Origin: Microbacterium oxydans
Lineage (GTDB): Bacteria > Actinomycetota > Actinomycetes > Actinomycetales > Microbacteriaceae
Reading direction: 5' to 3'
Length of the DNA: 64,000 bases
Assembly (NCBI RefSeq): GCF_000956525.1
Contig: NZ_JYIW01000026.1
Location: forward strand, 124,001-188,000
Part shown: positions 56,254-64,000 of the stretch, in pieces
Numbering within the stretch: position 1 is the stretch's first letter
Layout: each line of letters opens with the position of its first letter
Made by a program: the position numbers and the translations under genes
Notes under the pieces: model-generated
Database searches by the model: none
Seen by the model: only the letters and a program-made list of their open reading frames with translations
What the model was told of the DNA's origin: nothing

Positions 56254-57384
56254 TCAGACGGTCTCAGGGCGCTTCTTGCGGAACGGGCGGGCTGGCGTGT
56301 CCGGTCCGTCCCACACCGTGATGATCCCCCAGGCGACGGCAGCGAGCGGCACCGACAGCACCGCGCCGACGATGCCGCCGAGGATGGTGCCGGCGGTCAG
56401 GGCGAGCAGGATCACCAGGGCGTGCAGCTTGAGGGATCGAGCCATGACGACCGGCTGCAGGAAGTTGCCCTCGAGCTGGTTGACGAGCACGACGATGCCG
56501 ACGACGATGAGGGCGGCCACCGGTCCGTGGGTCACGAGGGCGACCAGCGCTGCGAGGATGCCGGCCGCAGTCGCCCCGACCAGCGGGATGAACGCCGTGA
56601 GGAAGACGATGACCGCGAGCGGGATGGCGAGCGGGATCTGCAGGATCGCGAGGCCGATGCCGATGCCGAGCGCGTCGGCTGCTGCGACGATCGATGTGCC
56701 GCGGATGTAACCGCCGAACACGTCAACGGTCTTGTCGCCGACGCGGCGTGCACGCTCGTAGCCCTCGCCGGTGAAGGGACGCAGCAGGAACTCCCAGATG
56801 CGAGGGCCGTCCTTGAGGAAGAAGAACAGCACCACGATCATCAGGGCCAGCCCTGTGAAGAAGCTCGCGGTGGCTGAGACACCCGCCAGTGCACCCTGGC
56901 CGAAGGAGGCGCTCGTGAGGAAGTCGCCGGCGCTCGCCCAGACGTCATCGAGGTCGATCGAGCCGAAGTCGAACGGCAGGGTGTCGAGCCATGCGGTCAC
57001 CTGTGTGATGCCGTCGGTGGCTGAGTCGACCAGGTCGTCCCACTGCGAGCGCACGGTGAGGACGATGACCCACACGATCCCACCGAGGATGGCGAGGATG
57101 CCGATCAGCGCGATCCAGGTGGCGAGGATCGACGGCATCCCCTTGCGGCGCATCAGCGCCACGAGCGGGTGGATGGCCGAGGCGAGGATCAGCGCGATCG
57201 TCACCGGGATGAACACCAACGACAGCTGCGTGATGACGAACACCGCGACCGCCACGAGTGCGAGCACGATCAGCGTCTGCAGACTGCGTGTCGCCACGAA
57301 CCCGAAGCCGCGTGACCACAGGCCGGGGGCGGCAGGCGTGTCGGAGCTCGTGATGATGAACTCCGGTCGTCGGAACAGTCCCAT
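56254..57384 (-). CDS. AI-2E family transporter (PerM/UPF0118 permease)
   Basis: A 376-residue membrane protein with about seven to eight helices. The C-terminal part holds the family pattern VIVFLTAFIPLVGATAAGILAALVAL, VNQLEGNFLQPVVMARSLKLHALVILLALTAGTILGGIVGAVLSVPLAA. The family is named for autoinducer-2 export, but most members have unproved or other roles, including sodium/proton antiport and peptidoglycan-related functions. No luxS is near. A poor match to TTGACA at 57432-57437 (minus strand) lies upstream. Confidence 0.9.
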   Translation of the reverse strand: MGLFRRPEFIITSSDTPAAPGLWSRGFGFVATRSLQTLIVLALVAVAVFVITQLSLVFIPVTIALILASAIHPLVALMRRKGMPSILATWIALIGILAILGGIVWVIVLTVRSQWDDLVDSATDGITQVTAWLDTLPFDFGSIDLDDVWASAGDFLTSASFGQGALAGVSATASFFTGLALMIVVLFFFLKDGPRIWEFLLRPFTGEGYERARRVGDKTVDVFGGYIRGTSIVAAADALGIGIGLAILQIPLAIPLAVIVFLTAFIPLVGATAAGILAALVALVTHGPVAALIVVGIVVLVNQLEGNFLQPVVMARSLKLHALVILLALTAGTILGGIVGAVLSVPLAAVAWGIITVWDGPDTPARPFRKKRPETV

Positions 57385-57473
57385 GGTGCGCCCTCCCAGA
57401 TCATCGACGCATTCGCGCCGTGACTGTCAAACCTAGCAACCGGGGCGAGCGTGCATGCCTGACACGCGCTGCG

Positions 57474-57884
57474 TCAGGCGCGGACGGGAGCATGTGCGCT
57501 GCGCGAGAGCGCGAGATCGCAGACCGTCGCCAGCCCGACGCCCACAGCGTACGCGACGAGGTCGAGGGGGTCGAATCCGGCACCGAGCACGAGCCTGATC
57601 GGCCAGAGAGTCTCCGCCCAGAGGGCCGGCAGCCCGGTCAGCTGGAAGAGCTCGATCAGCGTGCAGATGCCCAGGGCGCCGAGTGCCACGACGAGCGGCC
57701 TCGCGCGCGGGAACACGAATGCGATCACGAGGTACACCATCACCGCGTACAGTGCGTCGCCGGCGAGAGCCGCAAGCGGGCCGTTCCCCAGGAAATGCGT
57801 GGACAGGCCGACCGTGATGGTGAGGACCACGGCGACCAGCAGCCGGATCCGGCGTCTGCGGCTGCTGGCGCCTGTCGAATGCAT
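57474..57884 (-). CDS. DUF2809 family membrane protein
   Basis: A 136-residue protein with four helices. The features GDALYAVMVYLVIAF, CTLIELFQLTGLPAL, and LGAGFDPLDLVAYAVGVG match DUF2809, a family of small actinobacterial membrane proteins of unknown function distantly like VanZ. TAGGGT lies six bases before the ATG at 57882-57884, so the mRNA is probably leaderless. The gene precedes the AI-2E-type gene on the same strand with an 89-base gap. Confidence 0.8.
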   Translation of the reverse strand: MHSTGASSRRRRIRLLVAVVLTITVGLSTHFLGNGPLAALAGDALYAVMVYLVIAFVFPRARPLVVALGALGICTLIELFQLTGLPALWAETLWPIRLVLGAGFDPLDLVAYAVGVGLATVCDLALSRSAHAPVRA

Positions 57885-57890
57885 CCACTC

Positions 57891-57896
57891 ACCCTA
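57891..57896 (-). promoter_or_regulatory. -10 box of leaderless DUF2809 gene
   Basis: On the minus strand TAGGGT, six bases (gagtgg), then ATG. Confidence 0.55.
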
Positions 57897-57950
57897 GGTC
57901 AGGACGCCGGCGGGGGCGTTGCAGCGATGCACGATGGGGCGAACACAAGA

Positions 57951-57974
57951 AAACCCGCGATTTCTCGCGGGTTT
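57951..57974 (-). terminator. Rho-independent terminator after tRNA-Ala
   Basis: A 10-bp perfect stem AAACCCGCGA / TCGCGGGTTT with loop TTTC. On the minus strand it is followed by a T-rich run (TTTTCTTG). It lies just 3' of tRNA-Ala. Confidence 0.8.
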
Positions 57975-57979
57975 CGTTG

Positions 57980-58052
57980 TGGACCTGAGGGGATTCGAAC
58001 CCCTGACCCCCTGCATGCCATGCAGGTGCGCTACCAACTGCGCCACAGGCCC
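57980..58052 (-). tRNA. tRNA-Ala (anticodon GGC)
   Basis: Minus strand: acceptor GGGCCTG / CAGGTCC (one G-T pair), D arm GGCGCAGTTGGTAGCGC, and anticodon stem CCTGC / GCAGG with loop ATGGCAT, anticodon GGC. T arm is AGGGGTTCGAATCCCCT; discriminator A. CCA is not encoded. It reads GCC/GCT codons. Confidence 0.95.
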
Positions 58053-58188
58053 GGACTGTGCCCCAGTACCGCGGGGCAACTTGAAAAGAGTACTACACGA
58101 ATCGACGCGAGCACCAATCCGGGCGAGCATCCCGGGCGTGCCGTGCGGCACATGGAACAAGCCGGTGGCGGACGGCGTTCTTCTCGGT

Positions 58189-59265
58189 GTGAGCATCCTC
58201 GACAGCATCGTGATCGGCGCAGGCCAGGCCGGTCTGTCGGCCTCGTATCACCTGTCCCGCCTCGGGATATCGCACGTCGTGCTCGATGCCGATGATGAAC
58301 CCGGCGGCGCCTGGCGGCATCGCTGGGATGCGCTGACGATGCGTGACGTCCATGGTGTCGCCGAACTCCCGGGAGACACCGCACCGCCGCGAGACGGTGC
58401 ACGGGCGAACGTCGCGGTGCCCGCGTACTTCGCGGCCTACGAGCGTGCACACCGCCTGCCGATGGTCAGACCCGTCGCCGTGGACCGCGTGGACGATGAC
58501 GACGGCATACTGGTCGTCCGCGCGGGGGATCGGCACTGGCGCACGCGCACGCTCGTCAACGCCACGGGCACCTGGACGCATCCATTCCTGCCGCACTACC
58601 CGGGAATGGAGACGTTCCTCGGCGAGCAGCTGCACACCGTCGACTACCCGGGACCTGCGCACTTCCTCGGCAAACGCGTGCTCGTGGTCGGCGGCGGTGC
58701 GTCGGCGGTGCAGTTCATTGGCGCACTCGCCCCACTGACCGAGACACTGTGGGCCACGCGACGTGAGCCGGTGTGGCGGAACGACGACTTCACGCCCGAA
58801 GCCGGAGCCGCTGCGGTGGCGCTCGTCGAGCAGCGGGTCGCGCAGGGGCTCCCGCCGCAGAGTGTCGTGAGCGTCACCGGGCTGATGCTGCGCCCGCAGG
58901 AGCGGGAAGCGGAGCGCCTCGGCGCGTACGACGCGCGTCGACCGATGTTCGCGCGGATCGAGCCGGACGGTGTGCGGTGGGCCGACGGCTCGTTCGAACG
59001 CGTCGACGTCATCCTCTGGGCCACCGGCTTCCGGCCGGCGATCGGTCACCTCGCGCCGCTGCATCTGCGCAGTGCGGCCGGCGGCATCCAGCTCGACCGC
59101 GACGGGCGCGGTACCACGGCGGTCAAGGACCCGCGGATCCAGCTCGTCGGCTACGGTCCCTCAGCCAGCACGATCGGCGCGAACCGTGCAGGTCGCTCGG
59201 CGGCGAAGGGTGTGCAGCGCGCGCTCGGCGCGGTCCGTGACGCGCCGCTGCAGACCTCCGTCTGA
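58189..59265 (+). CDS. Flavin-containing monooxygenase-like NAD(P)/FAD oxidoreductase
   Basis: A 358-residue two-dinucleotide-binding flavoprotein. The FAD site VIGAGQAGLSASYHLSRLG is at the N-terminus, the NADPH site VVGGGASAVQFIGAL is in the middle, and ATGTWTHPF and WATGFRPAI are the linking ATG motifs. The layout resembles the CzcO/TrkA-like and group B monooxygenases; substrate unknown. The start is uncertain: GTG 58189 gives the family N-terminus (MSILDSIVIGAG), and GTG 58165 is an alternative. No clear ribosome binding site is seen. Confidence 0.85.
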   Translation: MSILDSIVIGAGQAGLSASYHLSRLGISHVVLDADDEPGGAWRHRWDALTMRDVHGVAELPGDTAPPRDGARANVAVPAYFAAYERAHRLPMVRPVAVDRVDDDDGILVVRAGDRHWRTRTLVNATGTWTHPFLPHYPGMETFLGEQLHTVDYPGPAHFLGKRVLVVGGGASAVQFIGALAPLTETLWATRREPVWRNDDFTPEAGAAAVALVEQRVAQGLPPQSVVSVTGLMLRPQEREAERLGAYDARRPMFARIEPDGVRWADGSFERVDVILWATGFRPAIGHLAPLHLRSAAGGIQLDRDGRGTTAVKDPRIQLVGYGPSASTIGANRAGRSAAKGVQRALGAVRDAPLQTSV

Positions 59266-59299
59266 GACATGCGCCATCCTCGGCGCCGGTCGCGGTCGG

Positions 59300-59305
59300 T
59301 ACGCT
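59300..59305 (+). promoter_or_regulatory. -10 box of leaderless membrane protein gene
   Basis: TACGCT, six bases (gaagac), then the ATG at 59312. Confidence 0.6.
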
Positions 59306-59311
59306 GAAGAC

Positions 59312-60103
59312 ATGGTCCGCATCCTCTTCACGGTCATCTGGCTGCTGCTCTCGGCATGGCTGGTGGTCTGGGTGGGTGAGGGGCTCTTCGGCGTGAATCA
59401 GCGCGAGTCGATCCTCCCGTTCTCAGGCGAGGACACGCTCGGCGCACCGATCATGATCGGCGTCGCCTGGGGGTTGCTCCTGACATTCGGCGGCATGCTC
59501 ACCGGGCTCGGACGCCGGAAGAAGCTGCGCGGTGAGACCGAGATCGGTGTCGGACGCATCGTCGAGGTCTCGCGCACCGGCCTGACCGTGAACGACGTGC
59601 CCCAGTACGACCTGTTCATCCGGGTGACGCCCCGGGCATCCGAGGAATTCATCGGGCAGCTCCGGATGCTCGTCGATCCCACCGACGTCGGGGCGTTGCA
59701 GGTCGGTCTCCCGCTGCCCGTGCGGTACAGCCTCACGGATCAGGACACGGTGCAGATGGCCGACCCGACCGACCCGGCCGTGATCGACGCCATGCTCGCG
59801 TGGCGCATCGACCGCGGGCTGATCGATCCCCGACAGGTCAAGGCGCGCACGACGGGGACTGCGGTGCCGGCATCCGTGCTCGAGGTTCGACCGACCGGTC
59901 GTCGCAGGGAAGGTCAGAGCGAACTCGCCCTCCGCGTGCTGATGGCACCGGAGGGCGCTGCCACGTGGGAGGCCGAGACGACGGCGTTCGTCTTCCCCGA
60001 TGTGATCTCGCGCTTCCAGGTCGGGGCGCCGATCTGGGCGTTCTACCGACGTGAGGATCCGCAGACCGTCGCCGTGACACTCGAGAAGGGAGCCGCGCGA
60101 TGA
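59312..60103 (+). CDS. Membrane protein with two N-terminal helices and a cytoplasmic beta-rich domain
   Basis: A 263-residue protein not assigned to a named family. Two helices (about 5-27 and 45-66) are followed by a soluble domain with repeated short beta segments (IGVGRIVEVSRTGLTVNDVPQYDLFIRVTP, VRYSLTDQDTVQMAD), a pattern seen in DUF3592-like or mycobacterial membrane proteins. It may represent paired beta-barrel subdomains. The gene overlaps the next membrane protein gene by four bases (ATGA), so the two likely form a complex. Expression appears leaderless. Confidence 0.65.
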   Translation: MVRILFTVIWLLLSAWLVVWVGEGLFGVNQRESILPFSGEDTLGAPIMIGVAWGLLLTFGGMLTGLGRRKKLRGETEIGVGRIVEVSRTGLTVNDVPQYDLFIRVTPRASEEFIGQLRMLVDPTDVGALQVGLPLPVRYSLTDQDTVQMADPTDPAVIDAMLAWRIDRGLIDPRQVKARTTGTAVPASVLEVRPTGRRREGQSELALRVLMAPEGAATWEAETTAFVFPDVISRFQVGAPIWAFYRREDPQTVAVTLEKGAAR

Positions 60104-60630
60104 ACCCGATGGACACGCTCATCTGGCTGCTGAACTTCCCGGCATCGCACGGCTACGCGATGGTCTTCATCGCGGGCTTCTCGATCCTCGGTCTCTTCGT
60201 GATCTCGGCCCGCGGCATCGGTTCGTCCGGAGACGCCCTGCGACGTATCCGCGAGCGCGAAGGACTGCTCGACCCGCGCCAGCGCGCCACCGGGCACGTG
60301 GGCGGACGTGTCCTGCGGATCCTGTTCCGTGTGCTCGCATTCGTGATGCTGGGTTCACTCGTGATCGGCATCCTGAGCCTGACCGGCGTTCCCGTCACGC
60401 GGGCGTACATCCACGACAACGGGCGACCGACCACGGGCACCATCGACGGGGATTGGGTCACCTTCACCACCGCCGAGGGCGTCGAGTACACGCTCGAGAG
60501 CAACTTCTTCACCCCGGCGGTCTACCCGGATCGCGATGCGTTCATCTCCACCGGGGAACCGGTGGTCGTGCGCTACCTGCCGGGGCACCCACAGGCATTC
60601 GTGATCGACAGCTCGCAGACGCCCGGCTGA
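60100..60630 (+). CDS. Membrane protein coupled to the preceding gene
   Basis: A 176-residue protein with two helices (about 20-36 and 75-95) and a C-terminal domain (GRPTTGTIDGDWVTFTTAEGVEYTLESNFF, VVRYLPGHPQAFVIDS) that resembles the DUF3592 pattern, in which a short beta domain ends in V-x-Y-x-P-x-x-P. Function is unknown. Its start lies within the stop of the upstream membrane protein gene, implying stoichiometric synthesis. Confidence 0.65.
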   Translation: MNPMDTLIWLLNFPASHGYAMVFIAGFSILGLFVISARGIGSSGDALRRIREREGLLDPRQRATGHVGGRVLRILFRVLAFVMLGSLVIGILSLTGVPVTRAYIHDNGRPTTGTIDGDWVTFTTAEGVEYTLESNFFTPAVYPDRDAFISTGEPVVVRYLPGHPQAFVIDSSQTPG

Positions 60631-60660
60631 GATACAGCCGGGCGAACAGAGGAGGAAACC

Positions 60661-61317
60661 ATGTCACGCATCATCGTGTTCGGCGGCCACGGCCGCATCG
60701 CACTGCTCCTGGCCCCGCTGCTCGTGGAGCGGGGTGACGAGGTCACCGCCGTCATCCGCAATCCCGACCATGTCGACGAGGTGCAGGCGGGAGGAGCGAC
60801 AGCGCTCGTCGCAGACATCGAGCAGCTCGACGTGGATGCACTCGCCGACATCATCCGCGGCCACGACGCGATCGTATGGTCGGCCGGCGCCGGCGGCGGG
60901 TCTGCCGAGCGCACCTACGCCGTCGACCGCGACGCCGCGATCCGCACCATGGATGCGGCAGCGAAGGCCGGCGTCAGCCGCTACCTGCTGGTCTCGTGGA
61001 TCGGGTCGACCGCTGATCACGGCGTCTCGCCCGATGACTCGTTCTTCGCGTACGCGGATGCGAAGTGGGCGGCCGACGAGCACCTGCGCGCCACGGACCT
61101 CGAGGGCACGATCCTCGCTCCGGGCACGCTGACGTTCGACGACCCCACCGGCCGCATCCAGATCGATCCCGATGGCAAGGGTGAGGTCGCTCGCGCGGAC
61201 GTCGCCGCCGTCATCGCGGCCGCGCTCCCCGAGACGAGCACGATCGGGCGCACCATCCGGTTCGGCAACGGCACGCCCGAGTCGAGCGTGCCGATCGCCG
61301 ACGCCCTCGCCGGCTGA
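60661..61317 (+). CDS. NAD(P)-binding Rossmann protein (atypical SDR, NmrA/NAD(P)H-binding type)
   Basis: A 218-residue protein with an N-terminal FGGHGRIALLLAPLLVERG dinucleotide motif (GxxGxI variant) and IVWSAGAGGG. YADAKWAADEHLRATDLEGTILAPGTL contains the Tyr-x-x-x-Lys pair of short-chain dehydrogenases in slightly altered form (YADAK). Such atypical SDRs act on sugars or sense redox state. The start ATG 60661 has a strong AGAGGAGGAAACC. Substrate is unknown. Confidence 0.85.
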   Translation: MSRIIVFGGHGRIALLLAPLLVERGDEVTAVIRNPDHVDEVQAGGATALVADIEQLDVDALADIIRGHDAIVWSAGAGGGSAERTYAVDRDAAIRTMDAAAKAGVSRYLLVSWIGSTADHGVSPDDSFFAYADAKWAADEHLRATDLEGTILAPGTLTFDDPTGRIQIDPDGKGEVARADVAAVIAAALPETSTIGRTIRFGNGTPESSVPIADALAG

Positions 61318-61331
61318 GGTCGAAGGTCGGC

Positions 61332-62522
61332 ATGATGCGGTGGCGGCGGGTCTGGGCTGCGAGCGTGGTGACGGTCATCGCCGCCGCGCTGCTCGCGAGC
61401 CCGGCCGCCGCTGCCCCCGCACCGCAGCAGCGTGGTGTCGCTGCAGCGGCCCCTGTGAAGAGCGATCAGGTCGTCGCCCACGCCGCGGAGATGGTCGCGC
61501 AGATGACCACCGTCGAGCAGGCGACCAGCATCGTGATGGGCCATATCGGCGGGACGGATGCCGCTGCGCTCCGCGCCTACATGCAGTCGGGGCTCGGTGG
61601 CTTCATCCTGATGGGCGGCAACATCCCGGGAACCGAGGCTGAGCTCCGCGCGCTCACCGACGCCCTCACGATCGACCCGGCGCTGCCACCGCTCATCGCG
61701 GTCGACCAGGAAGGCGGCATCGTGTCTCGCCTGGACGGCGACGACTTCCCTGCGTCCACGTCGTTGAAGGACGCATCGGATGCCGATGTGGCGGCGGCGT
61801 TCGCAGCTCGCGCCTCGCTCGTGGCGCGTGCCGGCATCTCCGTGAACTTCGGGACGGTCGCCGATGTGACCGCAGACCCGCAGTCCTTCATCTACGGACG
61901 TTCCCTCGGCACGGATCCAGCGGGCGCGGGGGAACGCGTCGCGGCTGCCACGGCCGCGCAGGAGCCGTTCCTCGCCTCCACGCTCAAGCATTTCCCGGGG
62001 CACGGCGCTGCGCCCGGCGACTCGCACAGCTCGATCCCGAGCACCGGGATGAGCCTCGACGAGTGGCGTGCGTCGGATGCCGAGCCCTTCGCCGACGGCA
62101 TCGACGCCGGCGCGTCACTCGTCATGCTCGGGCATCTGTCCTACACCGCGGTCGACCCGCTCCCCGCGACGTTGTCGCCGACGTGGCACCGGATACTCCG
62201 AGACGAGCTCGGCTTCGACGGGGTCACCGTGACGGACGATCTGGGCATGCTGCTCTCGTCCGGTGTGCCTGAGTACTCCGACCCGGTGCGCAACGCAGTG
62301 CTGTCTGTGGCGGCCGGCAACGACCTCGTGCTGATGATCGCGGGCTCCACGGCGGCGACGGCGGGGGAGATGGCGGCGGGGATCGCTGCGGCCGTCGACA
62401 GCGGAACGCTGCCGGCTGATCGCCTTGCCGAAGCCGCGACACGCGTGCTGGCACTGCGCCTCGAATCCTCGACTGCGACAGCCGACTGGAGCGTCTGCGC
62501 GGAGTGCCGACCCGCAGGCTGA
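61332..62522 (+). CDS. Exported glycoside hydrolase family 3 protein (NagZ-like beta-N-acetylhexosaminidase)
   Basis: A 396-residue protein with a cleavable signal peptide (MMRWRRVWAASVVTVIAAALLASPAAA, cited as residues 1-27). The catalytic domain has KHFPGHGAAPGDSHSSIP, where the Asp-His pair acts as acid/base in NagZ-type enzymes, and the nucleophile Asp in VTVTDDLGML. These enzymes release N-acetylglucosamine from peptidoglycan fragments or chitin oligomers. As it is exported, cell-wall turnover is the likely role. A basic cluster precedes the hydrophobic core. Two adjacent ATG codons are possible starts. Confidence 0.9.
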   Translation: MMRWRRVWAASVVTVIAAALLASPAAAAPAPQQRGVAAAAPVKSDQVVAHAAEMVAQMTTVEQATSIVMGHIGGTDAAALRAYMQSGLGGFILMGGNIPGTEAELRALTDALTIDPALPPLIAVDQEGGIVSRLDGDDFPASTSLKDASDADVAAAFAARASLVARAGISVNFGTVADVTADPQSFIYGRSLGTDPAGAGERVAAATAAQEPFLASTLKHFPGHGAAPGDSHSSIPSTGMSLDEWRASDAEPFADGIDAGASLVMLGHLSYTAVDPLPATLSPTWHRILRDELGFDGVTVTDDLGMLLSSGVPEYSDPVRNAVLSVAAGNDLVLMIAGSTAATAGEMAAGIAAAVDSGTLPADRLAEAATRVLALRLESSTATADWSVCAECRPAG

Positions 62523-62538
62523 TCGACGTGGCGGATGC

Positions 62539-63405
62539 TCAGGCCGCGTGCGAGACGGCGGGCGCTCCGAGCCACGCCTCGAGCAGCGAGGCACGCAAGG
62601 CAGCACCGCGCTCCGCGAACCCGCGCTGCTGACGCACGTACTCGGCCTTGCCCTCGGGCGTCTCGATGGGGACCGGTGTCACGTCCCAGGCGCTGAGGTC
62701 GTACGGGGCGGCCTGCATGTCGAGCAGGCGGATGTCGCGGGCGAGCTCGAACGAGTCCAGCAGCAGCTCACCGGGGATCAGCGGGCCGAGCTTCGTCGCC
62801 CACTTGTAGAGATCCATGCCCGCATGCAGGCACCCAGGCTGCTCGAACAGCGACTGCTCGTCGCGTGTCAGAGGCGAACGGTTGCGCGGCACCGCTTCCG
62901 GGGTGAAGAACCGGAACGCGTCGAAGTGCGTGCATCTGAGGTCGTGGTTCTCGACGACTGCGTCGGTGCCGGCGCGGCCGAGTCGCAGCGGTACGGCGTG
63001 CCGGTGCTCGTCCGCCCGGTAGACCATGGCCCACTCGTGCAGCCCGAAGCAGCCGAATTGCCCTGGACGCGAGGCGGTGCGCCGCAGCATCCGCTCGCTG
63101 AGTCCGGCGAGCTCCGACTTCTCGGTGCCGAACAGCGAGGCATCCGGGACGACGGCATCGGGTGCGGTGCCTGGCGAGTACCAGCGCCACCCCGTGCGCT
63201 CCGGCGCCTCGGCCAACTCGACGCCGGCACCGGGATGCCAACGACGCAGCTGCGCAGGCTTGTAGCCGTAGTACGTGAAGAGGAAGTCCCACACCGGATG
63301 CTTCTCACCACGGCGAGCGCGCTCGCGGTGCGCTGCGGTCAGTACGTCCGCCCGCTCCTGATGCGCCTGTTCACGGGTCAGCCACTCGCTGCGATCGAGC
63401 GTCAT
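62539..63405 (-). CDS. Conserved actinobacterial protein, often labelled 3-methyladenine DNA glycosylase
   Basis: A 288-residue protein with the conserved block HPVWDFLFTYYGYKPAQLRRWHPGAGV, cited as about residues 36-62, CFGLHEWAMVYR and FDAFRFFTPEA. Close relatives in actinobacteria are often annotated as 3-methyladenine DNA glycosylases, but I see no helix-hairpin-helix or AlkA/Tag signature, so that label may be an over-transfer. The start codon lies one base after the stop of the upstream phosphatase-like gene, so the two are cotranscribed. Confidence 0.7.
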   Translation of the reverse strand: MTLDRSEWLTREQAHQERADVLTAAHRERARRGEKHPVWDFLFTYYGYKPAQLRRWHPGAGVELAEAPERTGWRWYSPGTAPDAVVPDASLFGTEKSELAGLSERMLRRTASRPGQFGCFGLHEWAMVYRADEHRHAVPLRLGRAGTDAVVENHDLRCTHFDAFRFFTPEAVPRNRSPLTRDEQSLFEQPGCLHAGMDLYKWATKLGPLIPGELLLDSFELARDIRLLDMQAAPYDLSAWDVTPVPIETPEGKAEYVRQQRGFAERGAALRASLLEAWLGAPAVSHAA

Positions 63406-63406
63406 G

Positions 63407-64000
63407 TCAGTGCAGGATGCCGGCTTCGCCGAGCAGATCGCGCAGCCCGGCGCCGTCCTCGGCACTCACCCACGGGGCGGTGTCCGGCGAGTGCGGTTCG
63501 CGACCGGCACGGCCTCCGGCCATGACGGCCTCGGCAGGCAGCAGTCGACGGATAGCGACACCGGCGACCGCCTCTGGGTGCTCGTCCATGAACTGGGTGT
63601 AGATCGATTCGTCGTGCTGTCCGTCGTCACCGATGAGCAGCCACTTGACGTTCGGGAATTCCGCTGCGAGTCGACGGAGGTTCGTGAGCTTGTGGTCGCG
63701 TCCGCTGCGGAACCAGCGGTCGTGCGTGGGGCCCCAGTCGGTGAGCAGCATGGAGCCTGCGGGGAACAGGTGGCGTCCGAGGAAGCGCCAGAGGGTCGGT
63801 GCGACGTTCCAGGCCCCCGTGGAGAGATAGACCATGGGGGAGCCGGGGTGCTGGCGCAGCAGCTGGTCGAGGAGCACGGCCATGCCTGGCACCGGGATGC
63901 GGGCATGCTCGTCGAGGACGAACGAGTTCCAGAATGCGATGAACGGGCGGGGGAGCGCCGTGACCATCACGGTGTCGTCGACGTCGGAGAGCACGCCGAA
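63407..64000 (-). CDS. APP1-like phosphatidate phosphatase domain protein (DUF2183), 5' end outside window
   Basis: The visible 197 residues, open at the right edge, form the catalytic domain of the APP1/DUF2183 family, a HAD-type lipid phosphatase. The nucleophile motif is LSDVDDTV (DxDxT form). MVYLSTGAWNVAPTLWRFLGRHLFPAGSMLLTDWG, cited by its ends, gives the second motif, and DHKLTNLRRLAAEFPNVKWLLIGDDGQHD the Lys and acidic motifs. Yeast APP1 removes phosphate from phosphatidic acid; the bacterial substrate is unknown. The N-terminal region lies beyond base 64000. It is coupled to the gene at 62539. Confidence 0.85.
   Translation of the reverse strand, partial: FGVLSDVDDTVMVTALPRPFIAFWNSFVLDEHARIPVPGMAVLLDQLLRQHPGSPMVYLSTGAWNVAPTLWRFLGRHLFPAGSMLLTDWGPTHDRWFRSGRDHKLTNLRRLAAEFPNVKWLLIGDDGQHDESIYTQFMDEHPEAVAGVAIRRLLPAEAVMAGGRAGREPHSPDTAPWVSAEDGAGLRDLLGEAGILH

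Overview
The window is a 64-kb stretch of the chromosome of a high-GC actinobacterium, most likely a Microbacteriaceae member close to Microbacterium. The evidence is the housekeeping set (whiA, a divergent rbpA, paired clpP1/clpP2, a long eukaryote-like IleRS behind a translational-type T-box), the GC-rich codon use with many GTG starts, and -10 boxes of the form TAGRCT/TACGCT placed six bases before start codons. Coding density is very high. I see no rRNA, phage, insertion sequence, integrase or CRISPR array; this is mostly core chromosome with one small accessory-looking insertion.

Layout. 1-9 kb: nucleotide excision repair (uvrB, uvrA, uvrC), interrupted by a TfoX-N-like protein and a divergent pair of an OhrR-like MarR regulator and a small Cys-containing protein. 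9-15.6 kb: rapZ, whiA, superoxide dismutase, then the glycolytic block gap-pgk-tpiA followed by secG and rbpA. 15.6-17.3 kb: a membrane-anchored HExxH protein, tRNA-Gly and tRNA-Pro. 17.3-26.5 kb: protein quality control (tig, a TPR protein, clpP1, clpP2, clpX), split by a deoxyribose catabolic operon (SorC/DeoR-type regulator, deoC, an aldehyde dehydrogenase and a truncated, motif-poor ALDH paralogue). 26.5-32 kb: Nudix hydrolase, M3 peptidase, valS and a small coupled gene. 32-37 kb: a peptide/nickel-type ABC transporter operon. 37-39 kb: a pentapeptide-repeat protein and a VSR/DUF559-like endonuclease gene bracketed by two related ~70-bp imperfect palindromes. 39-45 kb: T-box-controlled ileS, folC, a DUF4233 protein, ndk and VKOR. 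45-55.4 kb: RNase E/G, rplU-rpmA-obg-proB, proA, then a small membrane protein-nadD-tail-anchored protein-rsfS operon. 55.4-64 kb: small hypothetical genes, an AI-2E-type permease, a DUF2809 protein, tRNA-Ala, a flavin monooxygenase-like protein, two coupled membrane proteins, a Rossmann protein, a NagZ-like glycosidase, and a pair ending in an APP1-like phosphatase that runs off the edge.

How the genes work together. The uvr genes give a full excision-repair set. gap-pgk-tpiA form an overlapping glycolytic unit. The ClpP1P2 peptidase, its ClpX unfoldase and trigger factor are clustered. The rplU-rpmA-obg and nadD-rsfS groups tie ribosome assembly to metabolism. At least ten genes have an extended -10 hexamer exactly six bases before the start codon and no Shine-Dalgarno, so leaderless transcription appears to be a routine expression mode here.

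The most unusual features are the palindrome-endonuclease-palindrome unit at 37813-38891, two copies of a CTTCGACARGCTCAG repeat inserted in frame inside ileS, the degenerate ALDH partner, the OhrR-like regulator paired with a small putative zinc protein across one shared palindrome, and the Lys/Ala/Pro tail on trigger factor.
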